Made by a program: the position numbers and the translations under genes. Below, in pieces: positions 1 to 7,009 of a stretch of DNA of 20,170 bases; position 1 is the stretch's first letter, and each line of letters opens with the position of its first letter. The stretch covers positions 1 to 20,170 of the forward strand of contig JASHRR010001213.1 in NCBI GenBank assembly GCA_030037185.1, given 5' to 3'. This stretch comes from Xanthobacteraceae bacterium. Its GTDB lineage: Bacteria > Pseudomonadota > Alphaproteobacteria > Rhizobiales > Xanthobacteraceae. The notes beneath the pieces are model-generated. The model made no database searches. It saw only the letters and a list, made by a program, of their open reading frames with translations, and was not told where the DNA came from.

Positions 1-60
1 GAAAGGGCGCGAGCGGATTGGACAGAACTGCGCAAGACCGGGCTGACCACGCCGCACTGA
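1..60 (+). CDS. 3' end of an upstream gene (partial)
   Basis: Frame 1 is open from the first base to a TGA at 58-60 and reads ERARADWTELRKTGLTTPH. The pattern of Ala/Arg-rich helix, W, then R/K-TG resembles the C-terminal part of ParD/CopG-type ribbon-helix-helix antitoxins, which often carry a W..(Y/L)..TG segment, but 19 residues are too few to name it. The other frames nearby give nothing better. The gene starts outside the window. No partner toxin follows. Confidence 0.3.
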   Translation, partial: ERARADWTELRKTGLTTPH

Positions 61-186
61 GTGCCGCACTGATGCCCGACCATGATGCGTAAGTCGGTGG
101 TGATGTCGTAAGGACTTCATGGAAGACGACCTACGAGACGAGAAAAAAGAGCCCCTTTTCAGGATCGCCAATCTGTGCGACAGTCG

Positions 187-210
187 CGCTATATCTAGGT
201 AGATATAGCG
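187..210. promoter_or_regulatory. 24-bp perfect inverted repeat at the start of the DUF2325 gene
   Basis: Arms CGCTATATCTA (187-197) and TAGATATAGCG (200-210) are exact reverse complements around a 2-bp centre. The right arm ends on the G of the GTG start at 210. The symmetry and AT-rich core in GC-rich DNA fit a dimeric repressor operator. An RNA hairpin hiding the start codon is the alternative. Confidence 0.55.
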
Positions 211-1526
211 TGAAGCGCATGTCGTACCGTTCCCGGGATTACCTATCGACTTTATTCTCGAACGGCCTGCAGCCTGCAGCGCCGGCCGTTTCGCGCAGCG
301 CAATCCCCATGAAGGTGCGCAGCCCCGACGAGTCCTCCGACGAATTCACCCCGCCTACCTCCAGAAAGCGCACGGCGATCTGGGACATGCATCACAGCAT
401 GCATTGCTCCATTATAGGCACCTGCCTTTCCAACGCGGAAATACGCCGCCTCTTGATCAAGCTCGGCGTCCACGGCGCCGCGAGCGCCAGCGATCACGAC
501 CTCCACAAGCAGGGGGTGACACTGGCTGGCAGGCAGCAGGGAGGCGGCAAATTTATCCAGAAGGCTCTTGACCATCGCCACGAGGCGGCGATCAAGCAAT
601 TCGCCAGGGTTAAGGATGAAAACGCATTGCGCGAGCTTTGGGAGGAGGCACTCAAGCGCGGCGACATACCAGGTGCCTATTGGGCAGTGCTCAGCCATCC
701 CGCCGCAACCGAGGCGATAATGCGAAAGGCCTTTGGTGATGTGCACATGCTTTCCCATATGGTGGGCGCCGCCAACCGTGCGGATATTCGCAGGCTTTGC
801 CAGCTGGAAGAACAAAATGCCACGTTGTCGGCAAAGGTGGAAGCGCAGCAGTTGCAGCTCCGCGATGGCCTTACCGAGCGCGATAACAAGATCCGGATGC
901 TCAACGAGGCGCTGAGCAGGGTGCTCGCGCAGACGCCAACTTCTCCCGAAAGCACGACCGACGACGCCCGTGCCGCCAGAGAGGCGTTGGCCGATCTCGA
1001 TCGCCGCCTGACCCGGGAGATTACATGCCGCGAGCGACTGGAAAGACGACTTCAGTCGACGACGCTGATGGCTGCGCAAGCAGAACGTGCTCAGCGCGAT
1101 TTGCGCGATGAGTGCGAAGGGCTGCGTCGTGAATTGGCGCTGCTCGAAGCCCAACTCAATGACTGGCTGGCGGAAGATAATAATTCCCGCACGCCCAAAC
1201 TCAGCGGCGCCCATGTGCTTTACGTTGGCGGAAGGACCCACCAAGTCCCGCAGCTAAGAGCCGCCGTGGAACGTGCCGGCGGCACGTTACTCTATCATGA
1301 TGGCGGAATCGAGCACAGCACGACGTTGCTGCCGGGCCTCATCAGCCGAGCTGGTTGCGCTGTCTTTCCCATCGACTGCATAAGTCATGACGCGATGGGC
1401 ATCTTGAAGCGACAATGTCGGCAGTCGGCAAAGCCGTTCATTCCTCTGCGGACGTCGAGTCTCGCCAGCCTGCTCTGCGGCCTAGCGGCATTCGAACAGC
1501 CGGAGCTTGCGGCAGCTACCGATTAA
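210..1526 (+). CDS. DUF2325 domain protein with central coiled coil
   Basis: The product has 438 residues from GTG 210, or 435 from the in-frame ATG at 219; neither has a strong Shine-Dalgarno. Residues about 1-60 are basic and look disordered. About 65-200 are helical and rich in His, Arg and Ala. About 200-320 form a long Glu/Gln/Leu coiled coil. The last 100 residues match DUF2325: the strand HVLYVGGRTHQVPQLRAAVE, then GGTLLYHDGGIE and a late CISHDAMGILKRQC segment, the family's conserved Gly-rich strand and Cys/His positions. The family occurs in alphaproteobacteria and firmicutes and has no established biochemical role. There is no signal peptide or membrane segment, so it should be cytoplasmic. 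The gene is monocistronic and convergent with the cupin gene. The family call is firm; the function is unknown. Confidence 0.8.
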   Translation: MKRMSYRSRDYLSTLFSNGLQPAAPAVSRSAIPMKVRSPDESSDEFTPPTSRKRTAIWDMHHSMHCSIIGTCLSNAEIRRLLIKLGVHGAASASDHDLHKQGVTLAGRQQGGGKFIQKALDHRHEAAIKQFARVKDENALRELWEEALKRGDIPGAYWAVLSHPAATEAIMRKAFGDVHMLSHMVGAANRADIRRLCQLEEQNATLSAKVEAQQLQLRDGLTERDNKIRMLNEALSRVLAQTPTSPESTTDDARAAREALADLDRRLTREITCRERLERRLQSTTLMAAQAERAQRDLRDECEGLRRELALLEAQLNDWLAEDNNSRTPKLSGAHVLYVGGRTHQVPQLRAAVERAGGTLLYHDGGIEHSTTLLPGLISRAGCAVFPIDCISHDAMGILKRQCRQSAKPFIPLRTSSLASLLCGLAAFEQPELAAATD

Positions 1527-1600
1527 TCTGTTTAGTCCGCTGGCCTGCGAGGGGACTGCCGCCGGGATACTGTCGGCCGCGTCGCCTCCGTTGCAGGGAT

Positions 1601-1633
1601 CAGATCGCGCGATCTGGCTAGCATCGATCGATG
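1601..1633. repeat. Abutting palindromes between convergent genes
   Basis: CAGATCGCGCGATCTG (1601-1616) is a perfect 16-bp palindrome, followed at once by GCTAGC (1617-1622) and, sharing one base, CATCGATCGATG (1622-1633). There are four GATC sites within about 32 bp. They lie between the stop codons of the DUF2325 and cupin genes. No T-run follows on either strand, so this is not a standard terminator. Confidence 0.5.
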
Positions 1634-1696
1634 TTGCCGGCTCTGCTGGTGGTTTGGCAGGTGCTTCATCGGAATCACCCACCGTGCCTTCGAGGG

Positions 1697-2446
1697 CTAT
1701 TGGGTCCGCGCCGGTACGCCCGGCAGCACCGCAGCCACACCTTCGTGATTAATGTTAAGGGTGACAAATGTGAGCGGCTGGTTGCCTGGATTGCCCCATT
1801 GATGCACGAGACCATAAGGCTCGTAGACGAGGGAGCCGGGTCCCTTTGCTTCCGTCTTGCCGTTGACGGTGTTCGCGCCGGTTCCCGAAACGATGTAGTA
1901 GAGAGCGGCTCCCGACCGATGGTGTGGTGCGTTGGAAGGCATCCCAGCCGGGAAGGTGACCTGCGTCAGGTTGAGATCATAAGGGCCTGATTTCAGATCG
2001 GGGATCGGCCCGGCGGTTCGATACAACTCCTTTACCGCTGCCGGATCTGTGGCAGTGGGCCGATCTAGATCTGAAGCGGTGGAGAGCAAGAACTGAAGCA
2101 CGACCGATGCTGCTCCGCTGACTACCTTCAGTTCAGCGGTCGTCCCGGCCGAAATCAACAATCCGTCTCCGGCACTCAGCCTCTTGGTCTCGCCGACACC
2201 CGAGACGTCGGTCGATCCAGACAGCTGATAAAGGATGCTGTTAGCTCCCGAAACACTGCTCTTCTGACCGGGCGAGAGCGCGATGCTCTGGACTTTGAAA
2301 TACAGCGGTACGTTCGTCACAGTCGGCAGCTTGGTAGCGGCCACCACGTTACGAACGGTTGCGGTCGGCGACGGGGCAGGCTGTCCCGCAGCGGGAACAA
2401 CAATTACCATCGCGGTGAAGAGGATTCCGATTGTCGTGAATCGCAT
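1697..2446 (-). CDS. Exported two-domain cupin protein
   Basis: The product has 249 residues when started at the ATG at 2446, which has GGAG six bases upstream. A second ATG four codons earlier (2458) has its AAGGA too close. Residues 1-22 are a signal peptide (MRFTTIGILFTAMVIVVPAAG) followed by a Pro/Ala/Ser linker. Two beta-rich cupin folds follow: about 45-125, without a clear His ligand set, and about 150-235, with NAPHHRSGAALYYIVSGTG (His about 175-176) and a late LVHQWGNPG (His about 215). The second fold could bind a metal; the first looks degenerate. Cupins range from enzymes to sugar- or ligand-binding proteins, so no reaction is assigned. It probably acts in the periplasm. It is a single gene, convergent with the DUF2325 gene. 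Confidence 0.8.
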   Translation of the reverse strand: MRFTTIGILFTAMVIVVPAAGQPAPSPTATVRNVVAATKLPTVTNVPLYFKVQSIALSPGQKSSVSGANSILYQLSGSTDVSGVGETKRLSAGDGLLISAGTTAELKVVSGAASVVLQFLLSTASDLDRPTATDPAAVKELYRTAGPIPDLKSGPYDLNLTQVTFPAGMPSNAPHHRSGAALYYIVSGTGANTVNGKTEAKGPGSLVYEPYGLVHQWGNPGNQPLTFVTLNINHEGVAAVLPGVPARTQ

Positions 2447-2458
2447 GATGATCTCCAT

Positions 2459-2941
2459 GTCCTTCCGCTATGTTTGACTGCATATAGCGAAATTGCAAGC
2501 ACTAGCCAGGTCAGCACGCCAACTCGACCGGCGGCAGGGGGATGGCCCGCAGGCGGACGCCGGATACGTCAAGCCGACATCGCCGTCGCACCGGGCGTTA
2601 TCGTGCAGCGGATTGCTTCCCAGCTGGCCCGCCCCGCCTGTCCGGCGGTGCGGACGGCGCGCCGAGCGGACGTCGTTTCAGCGTCGAATGCCTTTTCGGT
2701 GGTCGGAGCCGCCGCGTCGAAAATCTCCCGTAACGTGTCGGGCGCCAATCGCCAAGTGCTGCGATGCTATCGAACACATCCACTGTCGCCCTGAACCTTC
2801 CGCAAAGAAGTTTGATCCCTCGATTCGGCCAGCAGAAGCATCCCTCCAAAGTTCGCTGCCCGAGAGATGTTGACGCGGTCGAACGCCGCTCTTGCTGACA
2901 CCCGCAAACGATTGATGTGTACCCGACTATGCGAGCCCGCA
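2459..2941. other. Gap without recognisable gene
   Basis: Between the cupin start and the lipoprotein remnant, several frames stay open by chance in GC-rich sequence. Their translations are Arg/Pro/Ala-rich with no motif. Nothing here can be supported as a gene. Confidence 0.4.
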
Positions 2942-3146
2942 CCGGCGCTTGTTGCGGCTTGCTGCTGCCAGTACCAGTTGACAGTAAGCCCATCGCGGCA
3001 GCGTTGGCGTCGGCCCGGCGGGCCAGCTCCATGCGGCAATCGGCATACTGCGGTGTTCCGAGCTGATATCCCGCCTGTTCGCAATTGTGGTCCGCGGTCA
3101 TCGCTTCAAGGCCGATGCCGCCGCCGCGGGCGCAGCCCGTCAGCGT
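2942..3146 (-). pseudogene. Remnant of a small lipoprotein gene
   Basis: Reading from 3146 downwards gives TLTGCARGGGIGLEAM and then NCEQAGYQLGTPQYADCRM at about 3090-3035. LTGC is a lipobox. The C-x8-GT-x2-(F/Y)A-x-C pattern is that of small rhizobial lipoproteins of unknown function with C..YGF..GT..FA.C. The frame has a TAG at 3147-3149 just before the lipobox. The hydrophobic leader is continued only in another frame (TAIAGLG), and no start codon fits. After about 2942 similarity is lost, although the frame stays open. I read this as a frameshifted lipoprotein gene. The motif is clear, but it is short, and an intact homologue would be needed to place the lesion. Confidence 0.45.
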
Positions 3147-3473
3147 CTACCAAGACCGGCGATAGCCGTTGCCGGGTGCGTCAGCTCTGGCTGCCTGCGG
3201 TCCGATCCGCGCGGGCAGCTTTCCCGCAGCTGCACAGGAACGCATCACGTCCATCGCGATACTGCCGGTGATCGTCGAGATATTCCGGCGGCTCGGCCTT
3301 TCGGCCGTCGCGAAGGAACCACCGCGTGTGCACTCCGTCGCTGCACTGTTGCCTTGATGTCACACCGGCTGGCGAACAGCGATCAGTCGGGAATCCGACA
3401 TTGACAGGCTCGTTCTGAAATGGAACACACGCAATATCCGAGTGAATACAACGTTGACCGGGGGGGCTGACAA
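3147..3473. other. Gap upstream of the porin
   Basis: About 330 bases before the porin ATG. A TTGACA occurs at 3401-3406, but no good -10 box sits 16-18 bases further. GGGGGG at 3461-3467 is close enough to the porin ATG to act as a poor ribosome binding site. No gene or RNA is recognised. Confidence 0.3.
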
Positions 3474-5042
3474 ATGACTGCCGCGAAGCGTATCCTATTG
3501 GCATGCACGGCGATGGCCGCGGTTGCGACGTCCGCGCGGGCCGCCGATACTCCGCTCCCCGATCCTTCGCTCCCTTATCCAACTAAGGCCGCGCCGTCCA
3601 CCAACACAGCCTGCACGAGCTTCGAGGATTTCCGCGACACCGATTGCTCGCTGACCTGGCACGGCATCACCCTGTACGGTGCCTATGACATCGGCGCGGG
3701 TTGGGTCAGCCACGGCACACCCCCAAACGGCCTCAATTATGAAGGAGAATCGTTGGTCAACCGGAACGGCAACAGTTCACGATTCCTCATCGCGCCGAAC
3801 AACTTGTCGCAAACGGGTCTGGGCATCAAGGGCATAGAAGAGATTGCGTATGGCTGGTCCGCCGTGTTCAACGCTTCGACCGGCATCAATCCGAATTCCG
3901 GTCAGCTTGCCAGCGCGCCGGGCACCGCTGCCCTCAACAACGGCCTCCCCAGGGGCGCCTATTCAACCGTCATCGATGGGTCGCGCGGCGGCCAGGTCTT
4001 CAACGACGAATTTTATGGCGGTGTATCGTCCCCGTTTTACGGCACGCTGACCTTCGGTCGCCAGCGTGCACTGGGCACCGATGCGATGCTCGCATACGAT
4101 CCGGCCGGCGGCGCCTATGCGTTTTCGTTCATCGGCTATAATGGCCTGATGGCCGGCGGCGGCGACACTGAGGACGCCCGTTGGGACGACGCGCTTAAAT
4201 ATCGCGTCAACTATGGCCCGGTGCATTTCGGCGCGATGTATAAATTCGCCGACGGTTCGGGCGGTTGCTACTCCGCCTCCGCCACCTGGACGGCCTCGAC
4301 CTGTACGCCGGAACAGGCGCATAACTCCGCCTTTGGATTTGATGCCGGCGGAGAATTCGCCAACTTCTCGGGCGACGTCGTCTACCAACATACCAATCAG
4401 GCGATCAGCGTCCTCAACCCCTTGCTGGGGCCTACGAGTCTGACGCAGCCCTATCAGTCGACCACCAACAGCATCAATACAAACCCGATCAGTGGGGCCA
4501 ATCTGATCAATCCAGCCAACACCGTATATGGCATCGTCACCGACAACGACGCGATTATGGTTGCCGGCAAATATACCTGGAACCAGTTCAAGTTCTTTGG
4601 TGGCTATGAATTCATCCGGCAGAATAACCCGGCGAACCCGTTGGGCATTGGAGCCACCGCCGAGGGCGGTTTTGTCTTGAGCGGCGTCGAAGACAACAAT
4701 CTTGATTCTCCCAAGAACGTGCAGGTCATGTGGACAGGTGTAAAATACTTTTTCGATGAAAAAACCGAATTCACTTTGTCCTACTATCATGAGATACAGA
4801 ACGACTTCCGAGTTCCATCGACCTGCACGCCCGCCAGTTTCGTTGCTTCCTGCGCGGGCACGCTCAACGAGGTTTCGTTCTATGCGGATTATCACTTGAC
4901 CAAGCGTTTCGACGTTTATGCCGGGATTGCGTATTCCGACGTCACCGGCGGTCTGGCCATCGCCATTCCTCACGGCCCCGGCGTTCCCTATTTCGCCAAC
5001 AACAACCTTGCTCCAGTGGTTGGTGCTCGTTACACGTTCTGA
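3474..5042 (+). CDS. Outer-membrane porin (general bacterial porin type)
   Basis: The product has 522 residues. Residues 1-23 are a Sec signal peptide ending in ARA before ADTPLPDPS. The mature protein begins with a Pro-rich, Cys-containing stretch, then SLTWHGITLYGAYDIGAGWV, the usual first beta strand of neisserial/burkholderial-type porins. NNLSQTGLGIKGIEEI and SSPFYGTLTFGRQRALG (about 170-200) are typical of the family. Alternating strands continue to the C-terminal GARYTF, whose terminal Phe is the usual BAM-recognition signal. It should form a trimeric 16-stranded barrel for passive uptake of small solutes; the substrate cannot be told. The extra Cys residues in loops (FEDFRDTDCS, SGGCYSAS, PSTCTPASFVASCAG) are unusual for a porin. 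It is transcribed alone; the preceding 1 kb holds only remnants. Confidence 0.9.
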   Translation: MTAAKRILLACTAMAAVATSARAADTPLPDPSLPYPTKAAPSTNTACTSFEDFRDTDCSLTWHGITLYGAYDIGAGWVSHGTPPNGLNYEGESLVNRNGNSSRFLIAPNNLSQTGLGIKGIEEIAYGWSAVFNASTGINPNSGQLASAPGTAALNNGLPRGAYSTVIDGSRGGQVFNDEFYGGVSSPFYGTLTFGRQRALGTDAMLAYDPAGGAYAFSFIGYNGLMAGGGDTEDARWDDALKYRVNYGPVHFGAMYKFADGSGGCYSASATWTASTCTPEQAHNSAFGFDAGGEFANFSGDVVYQHTNQAISVLNPLLGPTSLTQPYQSTTNSINTNPISGANLINPANTVYGIVTDNDAIMVAGKYTWNQFKFFGGYEFIRQNNPANPLGIGATAEGGFVLSGVEDNNLDSPKNVQVMWTGVKYFFDEKTEFTLSYYHEIQNDFRVPSTCTPASFVASCAGTLNEVSFYADYHLTKRFDVYAGIAYSDVTGGLAIAIPHGPGVPYFANNNLAPVVGARYTF

Positions 5043-5110
5043 TCGTTTTCCCTGGAAAGTAATCCCGCGCTGCCTAGGCGTAAATCAGGTGTCCGCGAGC
5101 TTCGGTTCGC

Positions 5111-5275
5111 GCCTTGACGCTTGTCTCCGCCGCGGCCGTGGAAGGCATCGCCCGCATGCTGCCGATGGCTGCCCGACTTGGCGAAGGCGGCGGCCAAAGC
5201 GCTCCGCTCGGCCGCCCGGTTATTGGCGGCCTCGTCAGCGCCACCTTTCTTTGCACCTCAGTCCTTAGCCCTTAG
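5111..5275 (+). pseudogene. C-terminal remnant of an RND efflux transporter
   Basis: The plus frame 5111-5275 reads [20 protein letters not shown], then [18 protein letters not shown] and VSATF before a TAG. This is the hallmark of AcrB/MexB/CusA-type inner-membrane pumps just before the last transmembrane helix: (G)MLPMA-x3-G-x-G-x-(E/G)-x-(N/S)APLG-x-(A/P)VIGGL. The thousand residues expected before it are absent; the porin ends at 5042 and only about 70 bases separate them. The last helix (normally TLFVVPVLY) is replaced by a short tail. This is therefore a gene end left by deletion. No membrane-fusion partner remains. Confidence 0.7.
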
Positions 5276-5619
5276 CCGCCTCCTGCGCCAACCACGAGTC
5301 CTGATCGATGCGAAGCCGCTCGAGTGAACATCCAGCGACAAGGTCTTGGACAGCTTCCACGAAAATCTCGCGGCATTCATCGTCACACTACGGGAATTCA
5401 GCCGACCCTGGTTTTGCGTCGGAAGGCGAAGGGTGGCGAAGGAGGATGAAACAGCCTCTCGGCGAAGGTCGGTCCGCGATTGTGCGGATTGATGTCGCGT
5501 GGACCGCGCGATTCGCAAAGCCGAGTTGCGATCCTGTCGCCAGCGGCTGACGATGCGGACTTGAGCGACGCTAGCCACGACCAGGTGCTCCATCAAAACA
5601 GGAAGGACCGCGATAGTCG
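5276..5619. other. Gap without recognisable gene
   Basis: Between the RND and metallo-hydrolase remnants no frame on either strand shows a family motif, and there is no clear terminator or promoter. Confidence 0.35.
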
Positions 5620-5766
5620 ATGCGCGTCCCCATCCCTCACCTTCTGGCCATAAACCAGCTCAACCCTCGCGACAACATGTTGGTTGCCTATCTCCCGAAG
5701 GACAACGTTGTGGTCAATGCGGATCTTTGGGACCCGCCACCCGCGGAGCGGAACTTGGCCACGTGA
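5620..5766 (+). pseudogene. C-terminal remnant of an MBL-fold metallo-hydrolase
   Basis: A 48-codon frame from ATG 5620 to TGA 5764-5766 contains NPRDNMLVAYLPKDNVVVNA, then DLWDPPPAERN. The order (N/D)-ML-(V/M)-AYLP-K-(D/E)-x-(V/I)-(V/L)-x-(N/E)-(A/G)-D-(L/A) followed by PP is seen near the end of a group of exported metallo-beta-lactamase-fold hydrolases of soil bacteria. The metal-binding HxHxDH motif and everything else N-terminal are missing, and the tail ends sooner than expected. It is probably a leftover. It could in principle be translated as a small protein, but it has no good ribosome binding site. Confidence 0.45.
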
Positions 5767-5771
5767 GGCGT

Positions 5772-6551
5772 TCATCGCGTGTAGACGTAGCCCGCTTGTG
5801 CGAGGTTAATGAGGGTCGGCACGATACCGGGCGTAAGCACGACGTCCGGGATCAGGTGATTGGTGAGGTCGGCGGCCACTGCATCAACCGACAAGTGGTC
5901 GGGATTCTGATCGGCCGCGACCAGCCGACTTGCCAGTTCCCAAATGGCGTTGTGGCACGCCAGGAATACGACACCACGCCGCTGCAGAACCACGACGTTG
6001 TTACCCTTGGGCGAGAATGCGCCGTCAGTCGACTGAATGTCGGCCGGATCATGGGAGGCCGCGGCCGGCACCACGATAAACGTGTTACTCGTGACGTTGC
6101 CGCCGGCGATCTTGGCGAGTTGGTACTTATCCCAGGCCGGCTGATTATAGAGGGCGAGATGGGCGGGGCCATGGGTTCCGGACACGCACAGGAAATCCGG
6201 CTGGTTGAACGCGTAGATCTGGCCGTTCAAGGTGTTGCGCATGCCATTGAGCCAGCCACCGTTGAGATCGGTATGGTCCCAGGCCTGGCGCGGGCCGCCC
6301 TTGTAATTCATCACGAAGTCGAGCGCTGCCTTGTCCCAGAGGTCGGGCTTGTCGGCGATCATTGGGATGGCCTTGTAATCGCGCCGACGCGGCAGTTCCG
6401 CAAGGCGGTTTGAAAATTCGCGCAAGTTTTTGCCGCTGGCCGGCTGCAGCGTTGTGTCGACGCCGGCTTCGGCGGTCTGCGCCAAGCCACTCGCGATCAG
6501 TCCTGCCCCGACGCTTGCGATAGCGCTGCGACGATCGATCGAAAATTCCAT
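5772..6551 (-). CDS. Tat-exported DsrE/DsrF-like protein
   Basis: The product has 259 residues with a strong GGGAGGAG site eight bases before the ATG at 6551. SIDRRSAIASVGAGLIASGL followed by AQTAEA is a twin-arginine signal peptide, so the folded protein goes to the periplasm. The mature part has a DsrE-like alpha/beta layout: an early strand in YKAIPMI, NTLNGQIYAF, a central THGPAHLALYN, and the C-terminal VVVLQRRGVVFLACHNAIWE with a Cys at 199, then IPDVVLTPGIVPTLINLAQA and GYVYTR. The last two segments match the VPxGVxxIxxLQxxGYxYI ending of this superfamily, whose members handle sulfur on a conserved Cys or have unknown roles. Cys122 is a second Cys. No sulfur-oxidation genes are adjacent, so the substrate is unknown. 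It is divergent from the 396-residue secreted protein. Confidence 0.6.
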   Translation of the reverse strand: MEFSIDRRSAIASVGAGLIASGLAQTAEAGVDTTLQPASGKNLREFSNRLAELPRRRDYKAIPMIADKPDLWDKAALDFVMNYKGGPRQAWDHTDLNGGWLNGMRNTLNGQIYAFNQPDFLCVSGTHGPAHLALYNQPAWDKYQLAKIAGGNVTSNTFIVVPAAASHDPADIQSTDGAFSPKGNNVVVLQRRGVVFLACHNAIWELASRLVAADQNPDHLSVDAVAADLTNHLIPDVVLTPGIVPTLINLAQAGYVYTR

Positions 6552-7009
6552 GTTCTCCTCCCTGAGCGTTCACTAAAATAAGGCAGGCTCCGAGAGGGAC
6601 CGTCAAGCGCAATTCATCGGCACGTTACTGTGTGTGCTGTACGCCCCTCGCCTGGCTGTCCATCACGATCCGTGTCGTCTATTTTCAGTTTGCAACTGAA
6701 TGAAGAGCGAACGGGCCTGGCCGAGACTCGCAAGTATCGGGGACAACGGCCCCGTGCCGCTCGTGGTCCCGACTGGTCACAGCCCGATCCATCAATTGCG
6801 CAAATCACATCGCCTTCCATGCACCACCGAAATTGGTGTAATTTCGCTTCTGCGAGCTGCCAAACGCGATGCGTCGAGGCCCTATCATTATCGGCAGCGC
6901 TGATGCCCGCCGCGGGCGCGCACCGCAAGATCACCGATTGCGGGAGCGATATTGCCACCCGCACGTTCGATAATCCTTCTGCTTTCCCTAATTCAAAGAG
7001 GATATCATC
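6552..7009. other. 458-bp divergent intergenic region
   Basis: It separates the Tat-exported protein (minus) from the 396-residue exported protein (plus), so it should hold both promoters. The only clear structure is the inverted repeat at 6684-6700. No coding frame with a recognisable motif was found. Confidence 0.5.
6684..6700. promoter_or_regulatory. Inverted repeat, possible operator
   Basis: TTCAGTTTGCAACTGAA: perfect 7-bp arms around TGC, 133 bp upstream of the minus-strand start and about 310 bp upstream of the plus-strand start. The size and TTGCAA-like centre are of the kind bound by MarR-type dimers. No regulator gene is next to it. Confidence 0.4.

Noticed and set aside
252..1244. 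330-codon open frame on the minus strand
   Set aside because: Antisense to the DUF2325 gene, with no family features.
1640..1752. Plus-strand segment reading FIGITHRAFEGYWVRAGTPG
   Set aside because: Overlaps the end of the cupin gene on the other strand and has no supporting context; likely chance.
3401..3437. TTGACA as -35 box of a porin promoter
   Set aside because: No acceptable -10 box at 16-18 bases; CAATAT is 25 bases away.
3963..4973. 336-codon open frame on the minus strand
   Set aside because: Antisense to the porin, without motifs.
5727..6413. 228-codon open frame on the plus strand
   Set aside because: Antisense to the DsrE-like gene, which has a Tat signal and strong ribosome binding site.
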